From assembly GCA_023078555.1 (NCBI GenBank), contig CM041203.1:3205981-3269980 (forward strand): a stretch of DNA of 64,000 nucleotides. Reading direction: 5' to 3'. The notes under the pieces are model-generated. The model ran no database searches and had not been told where the DNA came from. It saw only the letters and a list, made by a program, of their open reading frames with translations. Positions 1-14,000 of this stretch are shown in pieces; position 1 is the stretch's first letter; each line of letters begins with the position of its first letter. This stretch comes from Ulva prolifera (Eukaryota > Chlorophyta > Ulvophyceae > Ulvales > Ulvaceae). The position numbers and the translations under genes were made by a program.

Positions 1-2185
<2,185 letters not shown>

Positions 2186-2219
2186 TGGCGGTCTGTAGAT
2201 CTGTGTCTCTTGCTGCGCC

Positions 2220-3850
2220 GGTGATGGGTGAGATGTGCGTGGGTGTCTTGGTGTTGCTTCGTCTGCTTGCTCCTTTCGCGGTGCTGCCCGCCTTGCTGCC
2301 TTTGTCCTTGCAACACACCCACACAACCACATACATCCCAAAACACACACAAGCCGCCAAAGCCCCGGCCGCGCCCTCAGCCCCTCTCGGCGCCCAGGCT
2401 TGGCCCCCCCTCTCCCGCGACACCTCCGCCACGCCCGCGCGCGATGACGCCGCCGCCGTGCTAGGCGCGGCTGTGCTCAGCGCCGCCGTCCTCAGCCCTC
2501 AGCCCCCTCCAGGATCCCCCGTTGTGTGCCCCGCGGCACCGCGTCCAGCATCTTCCACAGCAGGCCCCCCCCCCGATCCCTCAGCCTCCCTGGCCTCGGC
2601 CGCGCCCGCATCCCCTCTTGGCGCCCAGGTCCCCACTCCCACCACCTACGCAGCTGCTGTCGTGTTGACGGATGACGTCGAGATGACCGGCCCAACCCCG
2701 GCATCGACAGCCCCAGCAGGCCCCGCTGCGGCCGCAGGGGACCTCCCCTGTGCGCCGGCAGCCACCCGCAAGCCTTGCGTCGGACAGCCGCACGCGAGCC
2801 CCGCGCATGACGCCCCGCCAACCAGCCTCCCCAGGTCACGCGTGGGCGCCCAGCGGGGCGACATACTCGCGTTCTTTCCGGGCTCGCCGGTGATCGGCGA
2901 CGTGTGTGTCACTCACCCGCTTGCAGGTTCCAACGTTCGCGCGGCTGCGCTGTGCGACGGCGCCTCGGCGGAAGCCGCCGACCGGCGGAAGCCGCCGACC
3001 GGCGGAAGCGCGACAAGTACGGCCGCTCGGGAGTCGGCGGGCTCAGCTTGGTCCCGCTGTCGCATGAAACATACGGGCGCGTGGGCCCGGCGGCGTTTGC
3101 ATTCCTGAAGAGGCTCGCCGATGTGGCTGCAGGGGCAGGTGCGGTCTCTCGGCGGCGCTTCCTGGAGAATGCGATGCGCGACATCTCCACAACGCTCTGC
3201 CGCGCCGTTGCGCGCCAGGTTCACGCCGCTGCCCCGCTGATGGTGCGTCACGCGGGCAAGGCGGCACTTACGAGACTAACGGTCCCGTGTGATGATCTCT
3301 CGCCGCTCACGGGCCATCCGGCCTGAGCGGCGAGCCGGCCGCGGCGTCCTCGCCGCTCTCTCGCGGGCCGGGCGCCGTCCGAGGCTTGGACGCACTGATA
3401 GGCGGCGTGTGCTGCCTCTGCCGAGTGCCTCAACCCCCGGACACAGTGCGCCTCGGGCTGCTCCGTTGCGGGTGGGTCGGCGGATGGGGGCGCCCCCGTG
3501 TGTGCTGTTCCGGTGCTCGGGGCTGGCCTGGTCGGGGCATTGGGGCGGGGGTCCTGGGGGCCCCCGGCGGCTTCCGCATGGGGCAGGCGCCGGCCAGACC
3601 GCTGCATGGGGCTGCCGCTGCCGCGCGGGCGGCGGGGTTGTGTAGCGTATTGGCGTGTGGGTGTGTGTGTGTTGGGGGTTGGGTCTGGGCCGCGTGCGGG
3701 TGCGTGGGTGCATGGGTCGGGTGTCAGTGTGTCGGTGCGTTTGGGGGTGGGTGCGTGTGGAGGTGCGTGTGGGGGTTGGTTCGAGTGGTAGTGTGTGGGG
3801 GTGTGTGGGTGCTTGTTGTGCCTTGGCGTTGGCTGTTGCTCTCCTGTTGC
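2220..3850 (+). mobile_element. 3' part of related retrotransposon: endonuclease-like domain and GT-rich 3' region
   Basis: The plus strand carries the C-terminal region of an element of the same family. A Pro/Ala-rich stretch (2,360-2,830) leads into a predicted restriction-like endonuclease domain (about 2,850-3,325). Recognisable pieces are GDVCVTHP, then RRKRDKYGR and LVPLSHETYG. The D...(x)HP...KRDKY pattern matches the PD-(D/E)XK endonuclease that follows the reverse transcriptase in R2-type LINEs. The reading frame changes within the domain near a 17-bp tandem duplication (about 2,967-3,003), so this copy is broken. Coding ends with DDLSPLTGHPA and a stop near 3,325. A GT-rich non-coding tail (3,650-3,850) follows. 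No reverse transcriptase precedes it, so the copy is 5'-truncated. Confidence 0.7.
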
Positions 3851-3904
3851 GTGCGCGTCGCGTTGTTCGTGCTCTCCCTTTTGCTCCTGGCGGTGCTATC
3901 GGCC

Positions 3905-4259
3905 CCTCCGGCTTTTTCCTTTTCAACACACAAGCCGCCCACCCCATACCCACAAGCACACCCACACGCCCACCCCCACCCACGCGAACCGGCCAGGCGC
4001 AAGAGCCCCGACAGCACACGTAGCCAAGGCTGGCGAACAAAGAAACAGCGAGACCCAGACAACAACCCCCCGCCCCGGGGAGCCCCCCCCCCCCCCCCCC
4101 CCCCCCCTCCTCCACAACACAACCCACCCCGCCCGGCCCCCGCACACCACCCAGCGCACCCGCAAACCCACACCCGCAACCCCCAACGCCCAGCCAGGCC
4201 CGCCCCAATCCCCCCCGGTCGCGCCGCAGCGGCGGGCCACACGCAGACACGTGGGTCAG
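3905..4259. repeat. CA-rich tract with a 25-base poly-C run
   Basis: Low-complexity DNA rich in CAC and CCCA on the plus strand, directly after the GT-rich tail of the preceding element. It includes an uninterrupted run of 25 C at 4,083-4,107. A similar but shorter CA-rich stretch lies at 2,310-2,360 after the (GT)102 array. The GT-rich then CA-rich order could fold as a long hairpin in RNA. Open frames here are compositional artefacts. Confidence 0.85.
4083..4107 (+). repeat. Poly-C run of 25
   Basis: An uninterrupted homopolymer inside CA-rich DNA, flanked by CCCGGGGAG and TCCTCC. Such runs are prone to length error in assembly and can form i-motif or G-quadruplex structures on the two strands. 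Confidence 0.95.
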
Positions 4260-5677
4260 ACATGCCGCTGCAGCGGCGAAGCACGGCACGCCAGAGCCGC
4301 AACCACCACAAAGCGGGCGAGCCCAAATGCCCTGTGTGGGCCAGGCATGGCAATGGATCAGCAGGCAACCGAAATTGGCCGTGCACTCTCGCCGGGAGTA
4401 CTTCGATAATGCAGTCAGGCCGGCGTTGTGGCACGCAGCAACAACTGAGTCATTTTACTTCGTAGACGCGATAACGATTGCATGGTCAGAACGGTCTTGC
4501 ATGACCTGCAACCGGCAAGCGCACCTGTGATACTAAAATGCTGAACACGATGGCAAATCTCTGCTAAAGGGGTACAGTCGGGTTTGACACAAGCGGCAGT
4601 GCATGCACGAATACTATCAGTGTTGAATGACACCGCCTGATGCTGCGCCCGCAGACCTACACCCTCCGGTATTGAGGTCCGAAGGGGTGCCCTCGACTGG
4701 AACCGCTCCACCATGGTGGCAGTGGTCCATCCTGACCCTGCAGTGCAGTGCACTGCGTGACAGGACGAGCATTGTATGGGTTTTCTTCATGGCCTGGTGG
4801 ACCTGTGAACTTGGGAACTGCTTTGTGTCCCATGGCAGAGATCTGGTATGCATAGTGAAACAGCATGCACCTTCCACTGGGATTTACGTTAGGGTCATGA
4901 TCTGATGTTTCCCCTGGTGTTGTCAGACCACTTCGATAAGCCTAGTTCGGCCGGCTTGCTCGGACGTCATCTGGGGCAATTGCGAAAGAAAGCAAATGAT
5001 TGTTCACTGGCAGCATGCGGCCATCACGACTCAGCAACAGGAGACGGTGACAAATCTACGATTACCATGCCACAGGCCATACAGCACAGATCTCACGGCA
5101 ACCCTTCGTCACTTGATATCAACTGTCCCCAGAACTCAAGACAGCCGGTGGGGCTGAAGCCTGAAGAAGGCCCCGAAGAGTCTGTAACAGTGGCTGGGCT
5201 AGAATGAGCAGGGCAGAAGTTACTGGCAGCTCCAAGATTGTTCACTGCAGTTCAGAGTGTAGCAAGTTGAGTTTCATGTCCACGGGACCACTGCTGGTCT
5301 GTACAACCGTAGCTCAAGCTGTCCAGTCAGGCAATAAACATAGACTTCCGGAAAGTTTATAAATCAAGATGCCATGCAATCTTCAGCATGGAACTGTACA
5401 GTTGCACGTCCCATTTCAACCAGAGTCATGTCATGCAACGCTTGGCACCTAGCGCAACCGCATCCGCGCTTGCAATTGCATATGTCCGTTGTAGTTTGGT
5501 CCTCTCAGCTCAACAACCTGGAACAAGGAATACGTGTAGGATTTGTGGGGTGTGCTGGCTAGTTCTCCCATCGCGACAGCACAAAGCCTATGATGACACT
5601 GACTGCGAGGTTTATTAACGTGGCGTTGCCGACATAGTTTTGCTCGCCAAGTCTCTCAGCTTGATCAATTTTCAATT
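4260..5677. other. No gene recognised
   Basis: Composition falls to about 50% GC here, like the host genes. Open frames of 90-110 codons exist on both strands, for example plus 4,627-4,905 and 4,905-5,207. None shows a recognisable domain or joins to a neighbour through plausible splice sites. The last few hundred bases should hold the TRAPPC2L promoter and 5' UTR. Confidence 0.5.
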
Positions 5678-6787
5678 ATGGTTGCATGTATCGCTATTAT
5701 TGGGCCAAAGGTACGTTTGTAGCGCTGGTCGTGACTGTTTTGCGTGTGTGCTGGTCTTCGAAACGGCATTGTGGACAACGCGAACGCAGCCCTGCTCAAT
5801 CGACGCGTAAAGGCTATGGAATCATGCAGAATAATCCTCTGCACATCCAGCCAATACAAGAAGGCATCGCTAATCCGTTGAAGTATGACTTTCTCACCTT
5901 CGTGGGACTTGATGCTGTGGACAGCATCCTTTTAGAGCAACGTGAGCGAAGTGAGTCACACTCTGTCCACCCCTTGTTGAAGCATGCATCTTGCAGACCT
6001 GTGTGTTTGTCGGTGCACTGATGAAGTCCTGGAATTCTGCCGCAAGGAAGCTATGATCGGTACATAGAGTTGGTGATGTGTGTACAGAGCAAGCATCGCG
6101 GCAAGAGCAGTCCAGCACCGTCGATAGTGGTCTTGAAAGGAAGTTTCTTGGTCTAGTCAGCATAACACCAGAGTATCACATTTATGCGTGCGCCCTTCTG
6201 CTTTCAGCCTTCACTTGAGCCTCACCATGGCTTGTGAGCAATGGACGTTTCCTGCGCTTCAGACAAGATGAGCTGCTGAACACTTGGCAAAGCAGTGTTT
6301 GTCTCAATTCTTTGCTTTCTGCCTGCACACTAAATCACTTCCGTGACCTGTAGCTCTGGTCGCTGTGAGATGATGCCGCCAGTCGGGGATTTGATTGGCT
6401 GGCGTACTTGGCATTATCTGTAGCTCGATGTTGCAGGTATGTGATGACAAATCTCACCAAGCTGATGGTGCTTGTCTCTTCTGCGTCCAAGTCAACACAT
6501 CCAAAGTTTACCGACGACATCACAGTACTATGCACCCAAGTTGAGAAAGCGTACAAAAAGGCAGTTAGCAACCCTTTTTACGTCCCAGGGTCGGTATGAA
6601 CTGCGTCTACCTCTCTAAGCTGTTTCACCCCTAAAACTCATCATGTCAATATTTATGATCGACTCGAGCGCTCGATTTTGTGCAGATGCTAGAGTCAGAA
6701 AGATTTTCTGCGGAAGTGCGAGAATTGGTCAACAAACATGGTGCTGGCAGCATGCCTCAAACAGGACTGGCTAGTTCAGCAGTTTGA
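5678..6787 (+). CDS. TRAPPC2L: TRAPP complex subunit 2-like protein (TRAPPC2L)
   Basis: Small sedlin-fold subunit of the TRAPP tethering complexes, which act as Rab GTPase exchange factors in ER-Golgi and Golgi traffic. Five exons restore the family in phase: 5,678-5,710, 5,830-5,950, 6,088-6,187, 6,437-6,593 and 6,686-6,787, giving 170 residues (family about 140). Exon 1 is MVACIAIIGPK. Exon 2 carries NNPLHIQ and LDAVD. Exon 3 carries FLGLVSITPEYHIYA, which matches YLGLLYPTEDYKVYG of the family. Exon 4 gives YVMTNLTKLMVLV and NPFYVPGS. Exon 5 gives the last helix, ERFSAEVREL. The Gln/Ser-rich stretch at the start of exon 3 is an insertion relative to animal proteins. The start is the first ATG and gives the conserved N-terminal strand directly. 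Confidence 0.9.
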
Positions 6788-7256
6788 TGATGTTGGTGCT
6801 CCTTAACGTGAACCAGAGGGCCTTAGTCAAATGATGAAAGGATAACATTCGTCTTGCTACGATATTCTATGCTGTTTTCGTATCTTCAGCTGACCACGTG
6901 AATGCCACTTCATGCATCTGTTTTATTGCTCTGATTCATGATACTTCTGGTGTAGCATTTCCACAGGCATACGTCTTGGTTTATCTGAAGCGGACGTCCC
7001 CATACACGTATCTCAATAAACGTTCGGAATTGACCCGCCACCGTGTCACGTAAGTACCTTTTTCAGTTCATATATGCTGACACGGCAGATGTAGGGCCTG
7101 CTGCTACCACAAAGTATCATGAAGAGCGCGATGTGTGACACGGGCGGAGGCATTAGCACCGCCATGCATACAACTGCTAGTCCCAAGGCACCCTTCCAAA
7201 TTCGTACGTGCGCACATGCCGTAGTTTGACCAGAAGGTGAAACGACCACTAATCCA
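6788..7256. other. Intergenic, no gene recognised
   Basis: AT-richer spacer between TRAPPC2L and the end of a minus-strand retrotransposon. It probably holds the TRAPPC2L 3' UTR. No open frame with a recognisable domain was seen on either strand. Confidence 0.5.
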
Positions 7257-7330
7257 TCACCGTGACAGCCTCAGGATCTTCGCCTTCCCCCCAGCATCCC
7301 TGTCTCCCAGTGGCCGCGAACACCCTATGC

Positions 7331-7415
7331 CTGCCTGTATGTAGTTACAAAGGACAGAGGCCGGGCAGCGAGCCGTTGCCAGGAATACACACGCAAATCC
7401 ACTCACGCAGTCATG
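7331..7415 (-). repeat. Retrotransposon 3' tail copy 1
   Basis: About 80 bp nearly identical to 9,942-10,020 and to 34,700-34,800. On the minus strand it begins GTGAGTGGATTTGCG just after the end of the endonuclease frame and ends CTTTGTAACTACATACAGG. It is the 3' end of this retrotransposon family. Confidence 0.85.
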
Positions 7416-9941
7416 GCACTGGGTCTGGTACGAGCACGTACCACTGCCCGGCCGGTGATGCCAGCCAAAGATTGAAGCCCCGCACGGGGTACAAGAGCAT
7501 TCCCCTTGCACAACGCCACACTCAACCGGCGCAGAGCATTCGTCACAAACAAAGCACGGTTCACCTTACCACACCAAGACGCAACCTCCGCCAGCCGATT
7601 CACGTGATTCATGGCAGGCTGCCCCAAGCGACCATGCGTCTCATGCGGCACAAAACTATACGCATCAGGGTCGTACAAACGATAAGCAGTGCGTTTCTGC
7701 ACGTCCTGCGTCTCCGCAGCACCCCCGTCCTCCCAGGCCGCTCGGCCGCAATAGGTATCAGCACAGGGGTTTACAACAGACATATCCCCTATGCACAAAG
7801 CGTCACCCGGCGGCATGAACATGATGTCCCCCAGTTTCTCCTGGGCCACCGCCCTGAACACCCGCTCCAGCGCCGTCGCCTGCGCGGCAGCGGCCTGCTC
7901 CCCAGGCCCCGCCGGATCCTGGCCACCCGGCGCCGCTGCCACCACCAGGTCCGCAGCCTGCGCTGCGTCTGGCGCGTGGCGCCCCGTCTGGGCGCTGTGT
8001 CCAGCATCGGCGTCGGCGGCCGGAGCAGTCGTAGGTGCCGGCGCCGCGTGAAGGGCCCACGATCTGGGAGGCGGGCTGGGGCGGAGCAGGGGGTGGACAC
8101 GGCGAGCCAGCATGAATCTGCCTCGGAGCGGCCGCGAGCCGCGCGCGGACGAACGGCGCTGTGCGCGGGATGCGCGTGGATGCCACACATGCGTGGGAGC
8201 CGATCTCGCGCCATTGTTTTTCAACGATATTGTGGCGCGAAGTCCAGGTCCCCGCATTGTGTGTGCAATTCATCGCGTGGTCAAGATCATGCGGCTGTAT
8301 GAATGTGCCAAATCCGCAGCGAGCCGACTGCATTGGGAGGGGCTGGGGACATGCCCAGGAGATACCTGATGCACAGCATGAACTCAATGTCAGTCATGCG
8401 CAGGGCCTGGGGGGGCGGCAGGGTGCTCGACCAAAGGGTGGCTGCACGGCAAGCACAGCTGCGAAGCCGTGCCAAGTTGCATGCACCCTCGAGCGTGGTG
8501 ACATCATGGCTGGCAAGCAGAGCCGCCCAGCGGCGCAGGGCAACCACCTTGATGATGCGCTGCTGCATACCAGGTAACACCTTGGCGATGGAGTCGCCGC
8601 TCGCCGGCCCGGGCAGCTCCGGATGGAGCTGCTGAGCGACGTTGAGGGCCTCCTGCGAATGCCTTGTGGCTCACCGCAGCTGCAGCGAGGTACGCTCCGT
8701 CCGCGACCTCCGGTGGCGTGGACATGACGCCCAGGCCACCGAGGCGCGCTGGAAGGACGGCCTGTGCGGCTGCACAAGGGTCGTCCCGCGGGACGCGCAT
8801 GATTTTCACCGCAGCCAGGACAGACGCCTCCGTCCGGCGCGTGTGATCGGAAATGTGCGCCCACGGCACCACCCTGGCGTAGCGCAGCATACGGCATTTG
8901 CAGGACATCGTGAGCAGCAAGAACTGGTCTTGCGCTCTCAGGGGCAGGCTCATCATCTTCTCGATGGTGGCGCACACCTTGTCGGCCGCCGCTTCCGCGT
9001 GCGCCGACTTGAACGCCGGGGTGCCGATGGGCGTGCCGGTGATGACAGTGCCCTCCGTGGCATGCGTAATGCCGAGCGCGGCCGCGACGGCGCCCGCATG
9101 CTGGGGGTCGCGCGAGTAGGCCGTGCACTTGTGCAGCTGGGGCTCCAGCCCGAGGGGCTCTGCTGCCGAGACCACCGCACGGAATGCGGCGGCGGCGTCC
9201 GCGCGCTGCCCGGCGATGGTGCAGTCGTCATGATACGCCATGAGGGCGGCTGTGACCTCCCTCTCGGATGGCTGGTGCTGGGCCTGCACTGCCTGGAGGG
9301 GGCCCTGGAGGGCCAGGGCGAAGAGCAGCGGGCTGATGGGGTCGCCTTGACGCACGCCGCGCTGCGACGTGATCGCAGCGGTGCCGGGCGGTGCGCCGTC
9401 GATGTAGAGATTTGCGGGGAACCTGTAAAGCATGGTGGCGAAGGGCAGCAGCGCAGGCTTGTGAGACGCAACGGCCTCCAAGACGGCTGCACGGGACATC
9501 ATGTCGAATGCATTCTTCCAGTCCAGCTGCACAAGCACGACATCGCCCACGCTTGCAGCACGGCGCGCGCAGCGTGGCCCAGGTTCTGCGCGCCCCCTGG
9601 CACCCCGATCCCCACCCGCAGCGGCGCGAGGGAGGCACCTAGGCCACTGCACAGGGTCATGGCACACAGGCTTACCAGGCGCTGCCACGTCTCTGCAATG
9701 GCGATAGGGCGGACGCCTCCCTGTGGCTTCTCCTGCGGGAGGAGGCGGCAGTCCAGCAAGCGCGGGAGGTGTGGCAGCCGGCCGGCGAGGACCGCGTTCA
9801 CGAAGCGGTGAATCTCCGTGAACTCGGCCGTGGAGGCCGTGCCGGCAGCCCGGATGTGCTCATACGTCCACCCCGACAGGCCTGGGCCGCTGCCCTTCGG
9901 CAGCTTGTCGAGCAGGGCGCGGAGCGTCGCCTCGTCGATGC

Positions 9942-10020
9942 CTGTATGTATGTAGTTACAAAGGACAGAGGCCGGGCATCGAGCCATTGCCAGGAATTCA
10001 CACGCAAATCCACTCATTCA
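9942..10020 (-). repeat. Retrotransposon 3' tail copy 2, joined directly to a truncated RT
   Basis: Same tail, in the same orientation, placed directly upstream of the truncated RT body. It ends AACTACATACATACAGG and the RT sequence starts at once. This is either the remnant of an older copy into whose tail the present copy was inserted, or a terminal direct repeat of the element. Confidence 0.8.
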
Positions 10021-11091
10021 CCAGTGACGCCCACTACCGGCAAGTGCACTGCACATGAGAAACTACAAAAGCGGCTTCACAAGTAGAAAAAACACAGGCA
10101 TCCAGCTTCACAAGGAAGCAGCTAGTCATCAACCACGCAGCCCATCGTCGCGTGATCGTCAAAGCCGTTGCAGCAAACAGCGCTGGCGTACAGCCAGCAG
10201 GAAACCATCTCCTCACGCACCGCAAATGCTCAGAGAGCGGGGTATCGTAGCGGATGAACATGGGATCACAAATTCCACACTGGGAACCTGTACGCAGCAG
10301 CTGGGTGCCGACAGAATTGGCTGTACGCAGCAGTGCAGCAGGACGCGGGAGCGCTGAAGCCATGATCATCTCGAAGCCGCTAGGGCGCCATAAAAGGGTG
10401 TAGCGGCGCCGCTGAAACGTGTATGTATGCATGATTACATATGTTAGCCCACCCGCCCCGTAGCACTCCAAGTGGTAGCAAGGTGCCAGGAGACACACAC
10501 GTGTAGATCAACGAAAAATTTGTCCGCAACAAGAGCTGTTGCAAACTGCAGTGGGCAGGTGGCCTGCTGTAGCAGGTGCAATCCTCCTGATCAAAACCCG
10601 ACGAAGGGCCTGCAGATATGCCGCTGGACGTCTGAGCGTGCCTGGCACAACGTGCAATCCTACAAATTGGCAGCCCGCGAAAGCCGCAGCATTGTTGGGA
10701 GTCTCAAATGCTGGAGCTGCATGCCTGTGAGGATGGCTACGAGTGCGCCAGCAATGTCGACTTGACAAGGTCTCCATGCATGGCCATGTATGTGTAAACG
10801 ATGATGTGAGCTGCCGCATTGGCCCCATTTTACGAACTCGAATTTATCAATGTATGTCTTCGGCGTTGCACGAAGAGCCAACACGTACCAGCGGGACACA
10901 TGCGCAAGCAGAGCGCTTCCCGATCGCGTTTCCATCTTTGTTTGTTGAACGTCAAGATGTTGCAGATCTCATGGACAGTCACTCTTCCAACGCACTACCA
11001 TCAAGTAAACTGAACTCCCCCGACACCATATGTGTATGCTGTGCGTATGCCTACTAAGGTGTCTGTTCTGAAGCTCCCTTGATACAGTGGC
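10021..11091. other. No gene recognised
   Basis: Composition resembles host intergenic DNA. The longest open frame (minus, 10,034-10,498) shows no recognisable domain. The right end should hold the promoter of the K+ channel gene. Confidence 0.5.
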
Positions 11092-14000
11092 ATGTCTCCT
11101 TGGGATGACCAGATCAGTCGCAACACGTACATGCTGCTTTCGGCGAGGCGAGTCTCGAGCATTTCACAGCCCGATAAAATTCTTCTCTGGGATCCACAGT
11201 CTGGTTGGATATGCCGGGATGATGCAGAACACATCAGCACGTTTGCATCGGGATTTTGTGAGCCAATGGGCGCCAGGGCCGGCCCGATGACTCCGGAACC
11301 AGTCTGCGAGTCTCAGCAAGAACTTAACACGTGAGCTCCCATGATCAGTGTCCACAGCTACTCCCTAGCCCGGTCTGCAAGCTCGGTTGTACTAATGAGC
11401 ACGCAGTGAGGCGGTCTTGAGTCCACATCGGCGCGGCCCTGTCTCATGATATACCTGAAGCAGAGAACGGCTCGGGAGCCCAAAAACGCTTGCACCCCCT
11501 AGAGATTACTTGTTCCGCAGGAGAGATCTCAGAGCCACCTCGGCTCACCTAACACAGCGTCCGAAACTCTTCAGTCCTTCCAAGGTAGCACCTACTGGTG
11601 TGACAGCTCTGGTGCAGAAGCCCACAATACCAAGGCATCTACTTTCCTGGCTGCTGTACTTCCTGTTCGGCATACTACTCCCGGACGGGTAAGCTCGTGA
11701 TCATCGCTGTGATGCACATGCAGTGTATAACTATACATCAGCTTGCACCAGCATGGCATAATACTCTGCAGGATATTCCGAGCAACTTGGGACATCATAA
11801 TCACAACGCTGTTGGCATTCATCAGTGTAGCGCTACCATTTACTCTAGCCTTCAATGATGACGTGCAATGGTCACCCGAATGTCCAGAAAGGTGGCCAGG
11901 TGTGCAGTCCAGCATGACCGAATCTGTCAGGCTGCGCATGTCACCAATGCAGGCAGTCATGTATGCCATAGACGGCATCTTCGCCGTTGACATCTTGTGC
12001 GTTTCTCACCTTAATCACCATGCTGATCTGAGGCCACCAGGCTGGTAACAGCCGCTCTGCGATGCATCCATGCAGCACGTATGCAGGATCAACTTCCGAA
12101 CGGCATACATGGACGAAGAGTCGCACTTGATAGCACGACATAGCTCTATTGCTTCAAATTATCTCAGGACCTGGTTTGTTTTTGACTTTGTGTCAATATT
12201 CCCGTTCGATGTGGTCCTCGCGAGCCCAAGTTTTGGAATCCTCAACTTGTTCAAAAGCACACGCTTGATCAAGGTATGGAGGATCACAGGGCCCTGTGTA
12301 GCTACAAGACCACTTCAGCATAGGCAATCGCACTGCTCACTTGGCCCATGGAGCGACCTCCCTGCTTGCTCGTGGGTTGTAATCATTTGGTTCTGAACTG
12401 GCTTGGCCATCACCGTGGCACACTGACCGGCGCTTGGGACTGAAGCTGACAGAAGCTTGCAGCAAACTTGCATGCCATGCAGTTGGCAAAGGTTTTGCGG
12501 ATCCTGAAGATTATGAAGATGCTGAAACTTCTGCGGTTGCCGCGCATCTTTAGCACGCTCCGTGCCGTTGTTGGCAAAGCGTTTATCTCAATGATCATGC
12601 TACTCTTTGGCATACTGATGGTATGTCCTGCAAAGTTGAGCCTAATACGATCCAGAATCTCAGGTTTGTTGGCGTGCGAAAAGTTGGAATCTGTGTGACG
12701 CCTGTCTGCAGGTGACCCACTTGGCTGCTGTTCTGTTCTATCACATCGCAAGTGAGTATGTATGCTTTCTGTTCCTTGTGTGCACTGAAGCACCTGCCAG
12801 GCCATTCTCAGGGTCAACCTGTGCTGCCGTTGCACTTGGCGATATCAGTGGCCAACAGTCACTGCTTTGATTTGCTTAGCATCGAGGATATCATATGTAG
12901 GCTTACAGTAAGTGCGAGCCGAATTGGATAACCAACTCTGGCCTGCATGTTGGGAATCATTACCAAACATACGTCACAGCTTTATACTGGGCACTGAGCA
13001 CAGTCACAACAGTCGGATATGGGGATGTTGTTCCGGGGAATGCAATGGAACAAATCGCAAGTATGGTCGGAATGGGAATCGGTGTCTCAGTATTCTCATA
13101 CCTGATAGGTGTGTTCAATCAGGCGCATAGCTGTGGAAGGAATTTTCACCTAGAGCCAGGCGTAGGCTGCTGGAGTCAATGACTTCGTCATAGCGAACAT
13201 AGCCTCTTCTGGCACTGAGATCTGGAGGTCTTTACAAAATGCAGGTTCGCTCGTTTCCATGCTGGCGGCATTGCAAAACGAAAGCTCTTTTGTGGCAGAG
13301 CACAAAGAAAACCTGGAACACTTCATCAGGTCAAGAAAGATAAGCATGGGATTGGCAGCACGCATGAGGACGTACTATCAATACGCCCTCATGCAGAGCA
13401 CTGACAGTGATGATGTTTCCTTGATAACAGGTCTTTCGTACTCATTGCGGTGTGCATCCGAAGGGTCCTTAGGCCTTGCATGTGTTGCCAGCTCTGAGCT
13501 CTAGTGGGCAGAGCTGCGCTGAAGGCCAAGCTTGCTTTTGGTGCAGCCAGTTTGCAATGAATGTGATTGCATCAAAATGAATGTGCTTGATTTTGTACTG
13601 CAGGTGTGAATGTGTGTTGCACATATTTCGTGACATCTTGCAGTGTGTTCCGATTTTGTGTGGGCGGCCACATGCATTTGCAATTCAGCTTGTGAGCATC
13701 ATGGTGCTAGAATTTTTTGCGCCAGAGGACGTCATCATCCAGCAGGGAAAATTTTCAGACACGCTTTACATAATGGTGGAGGGCCCCCAGGTTTCCGCCG
13801 AGGTATGCATTCCTCACAGAAAGGAAAATTCGAAGACCTGATTGGTACATGACTGGTATCAAATTACTGGTATAACCATGATCATATGCATGGCAAATCA
13901 AATTCTGTTAGAGAGTCTATGTCCGTGGCAAAATACGGTTTCTGATCTGGAGCAACATTGTCCCCTTGTGTACATGTGTACATTGGGAGACCTGATTTCT

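Larger units (their letters stand above)
7257..10020 (-). mobile_element. Non-LTR retrotransposon with RT and R2-like endonuclease, 5'-truncated, broken
   Basis: Read on the minus strand, the order is GPGLSGWTYEHIRAA (about 9,850), VRPIAIAETWQRLV, VQLDWKNAFDMMSR (about 9,500), GVRQGDPISPLLF (about 9,350), MAYHDDCTIAG (about 9,230) and a thumb region. After a gap around 8,260-8,500 comes a C-terminal domain: CIGDMSVVNP, KRTAYRLY, FVPHETHGRLG (about 7,430-7,830). This order, RT then a D...VxNP...KRxxY nuclease-like domain, is that of R2-type LINEs with restriction-like endonuclease. The coding region is spread over three frames, so this copy is dead. A tail motif, ending in CTTTGTAACTACATACAGG on the minus strand, closes the element near 7,331. 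The same motif occurs again at its 5' side (about 9,942-10,020). Confidence 0.85.

Noticed and set aside
8642-9811. Plus-strand ORF of 389 codons
   Set aside because: Antisense shadow of the minus-strand reverse transcriptase, which has the real motifs.
7331-10020. Direct repeats as long terminal repeats of a retrovirus-like element
   Set aside because: RQGDP-type RT, an R2-like endonuclease, no integrase or protease, and a third tail copy at 34,700-34,800 joined to another truncated body all point to a LINE tail, not an LTR.
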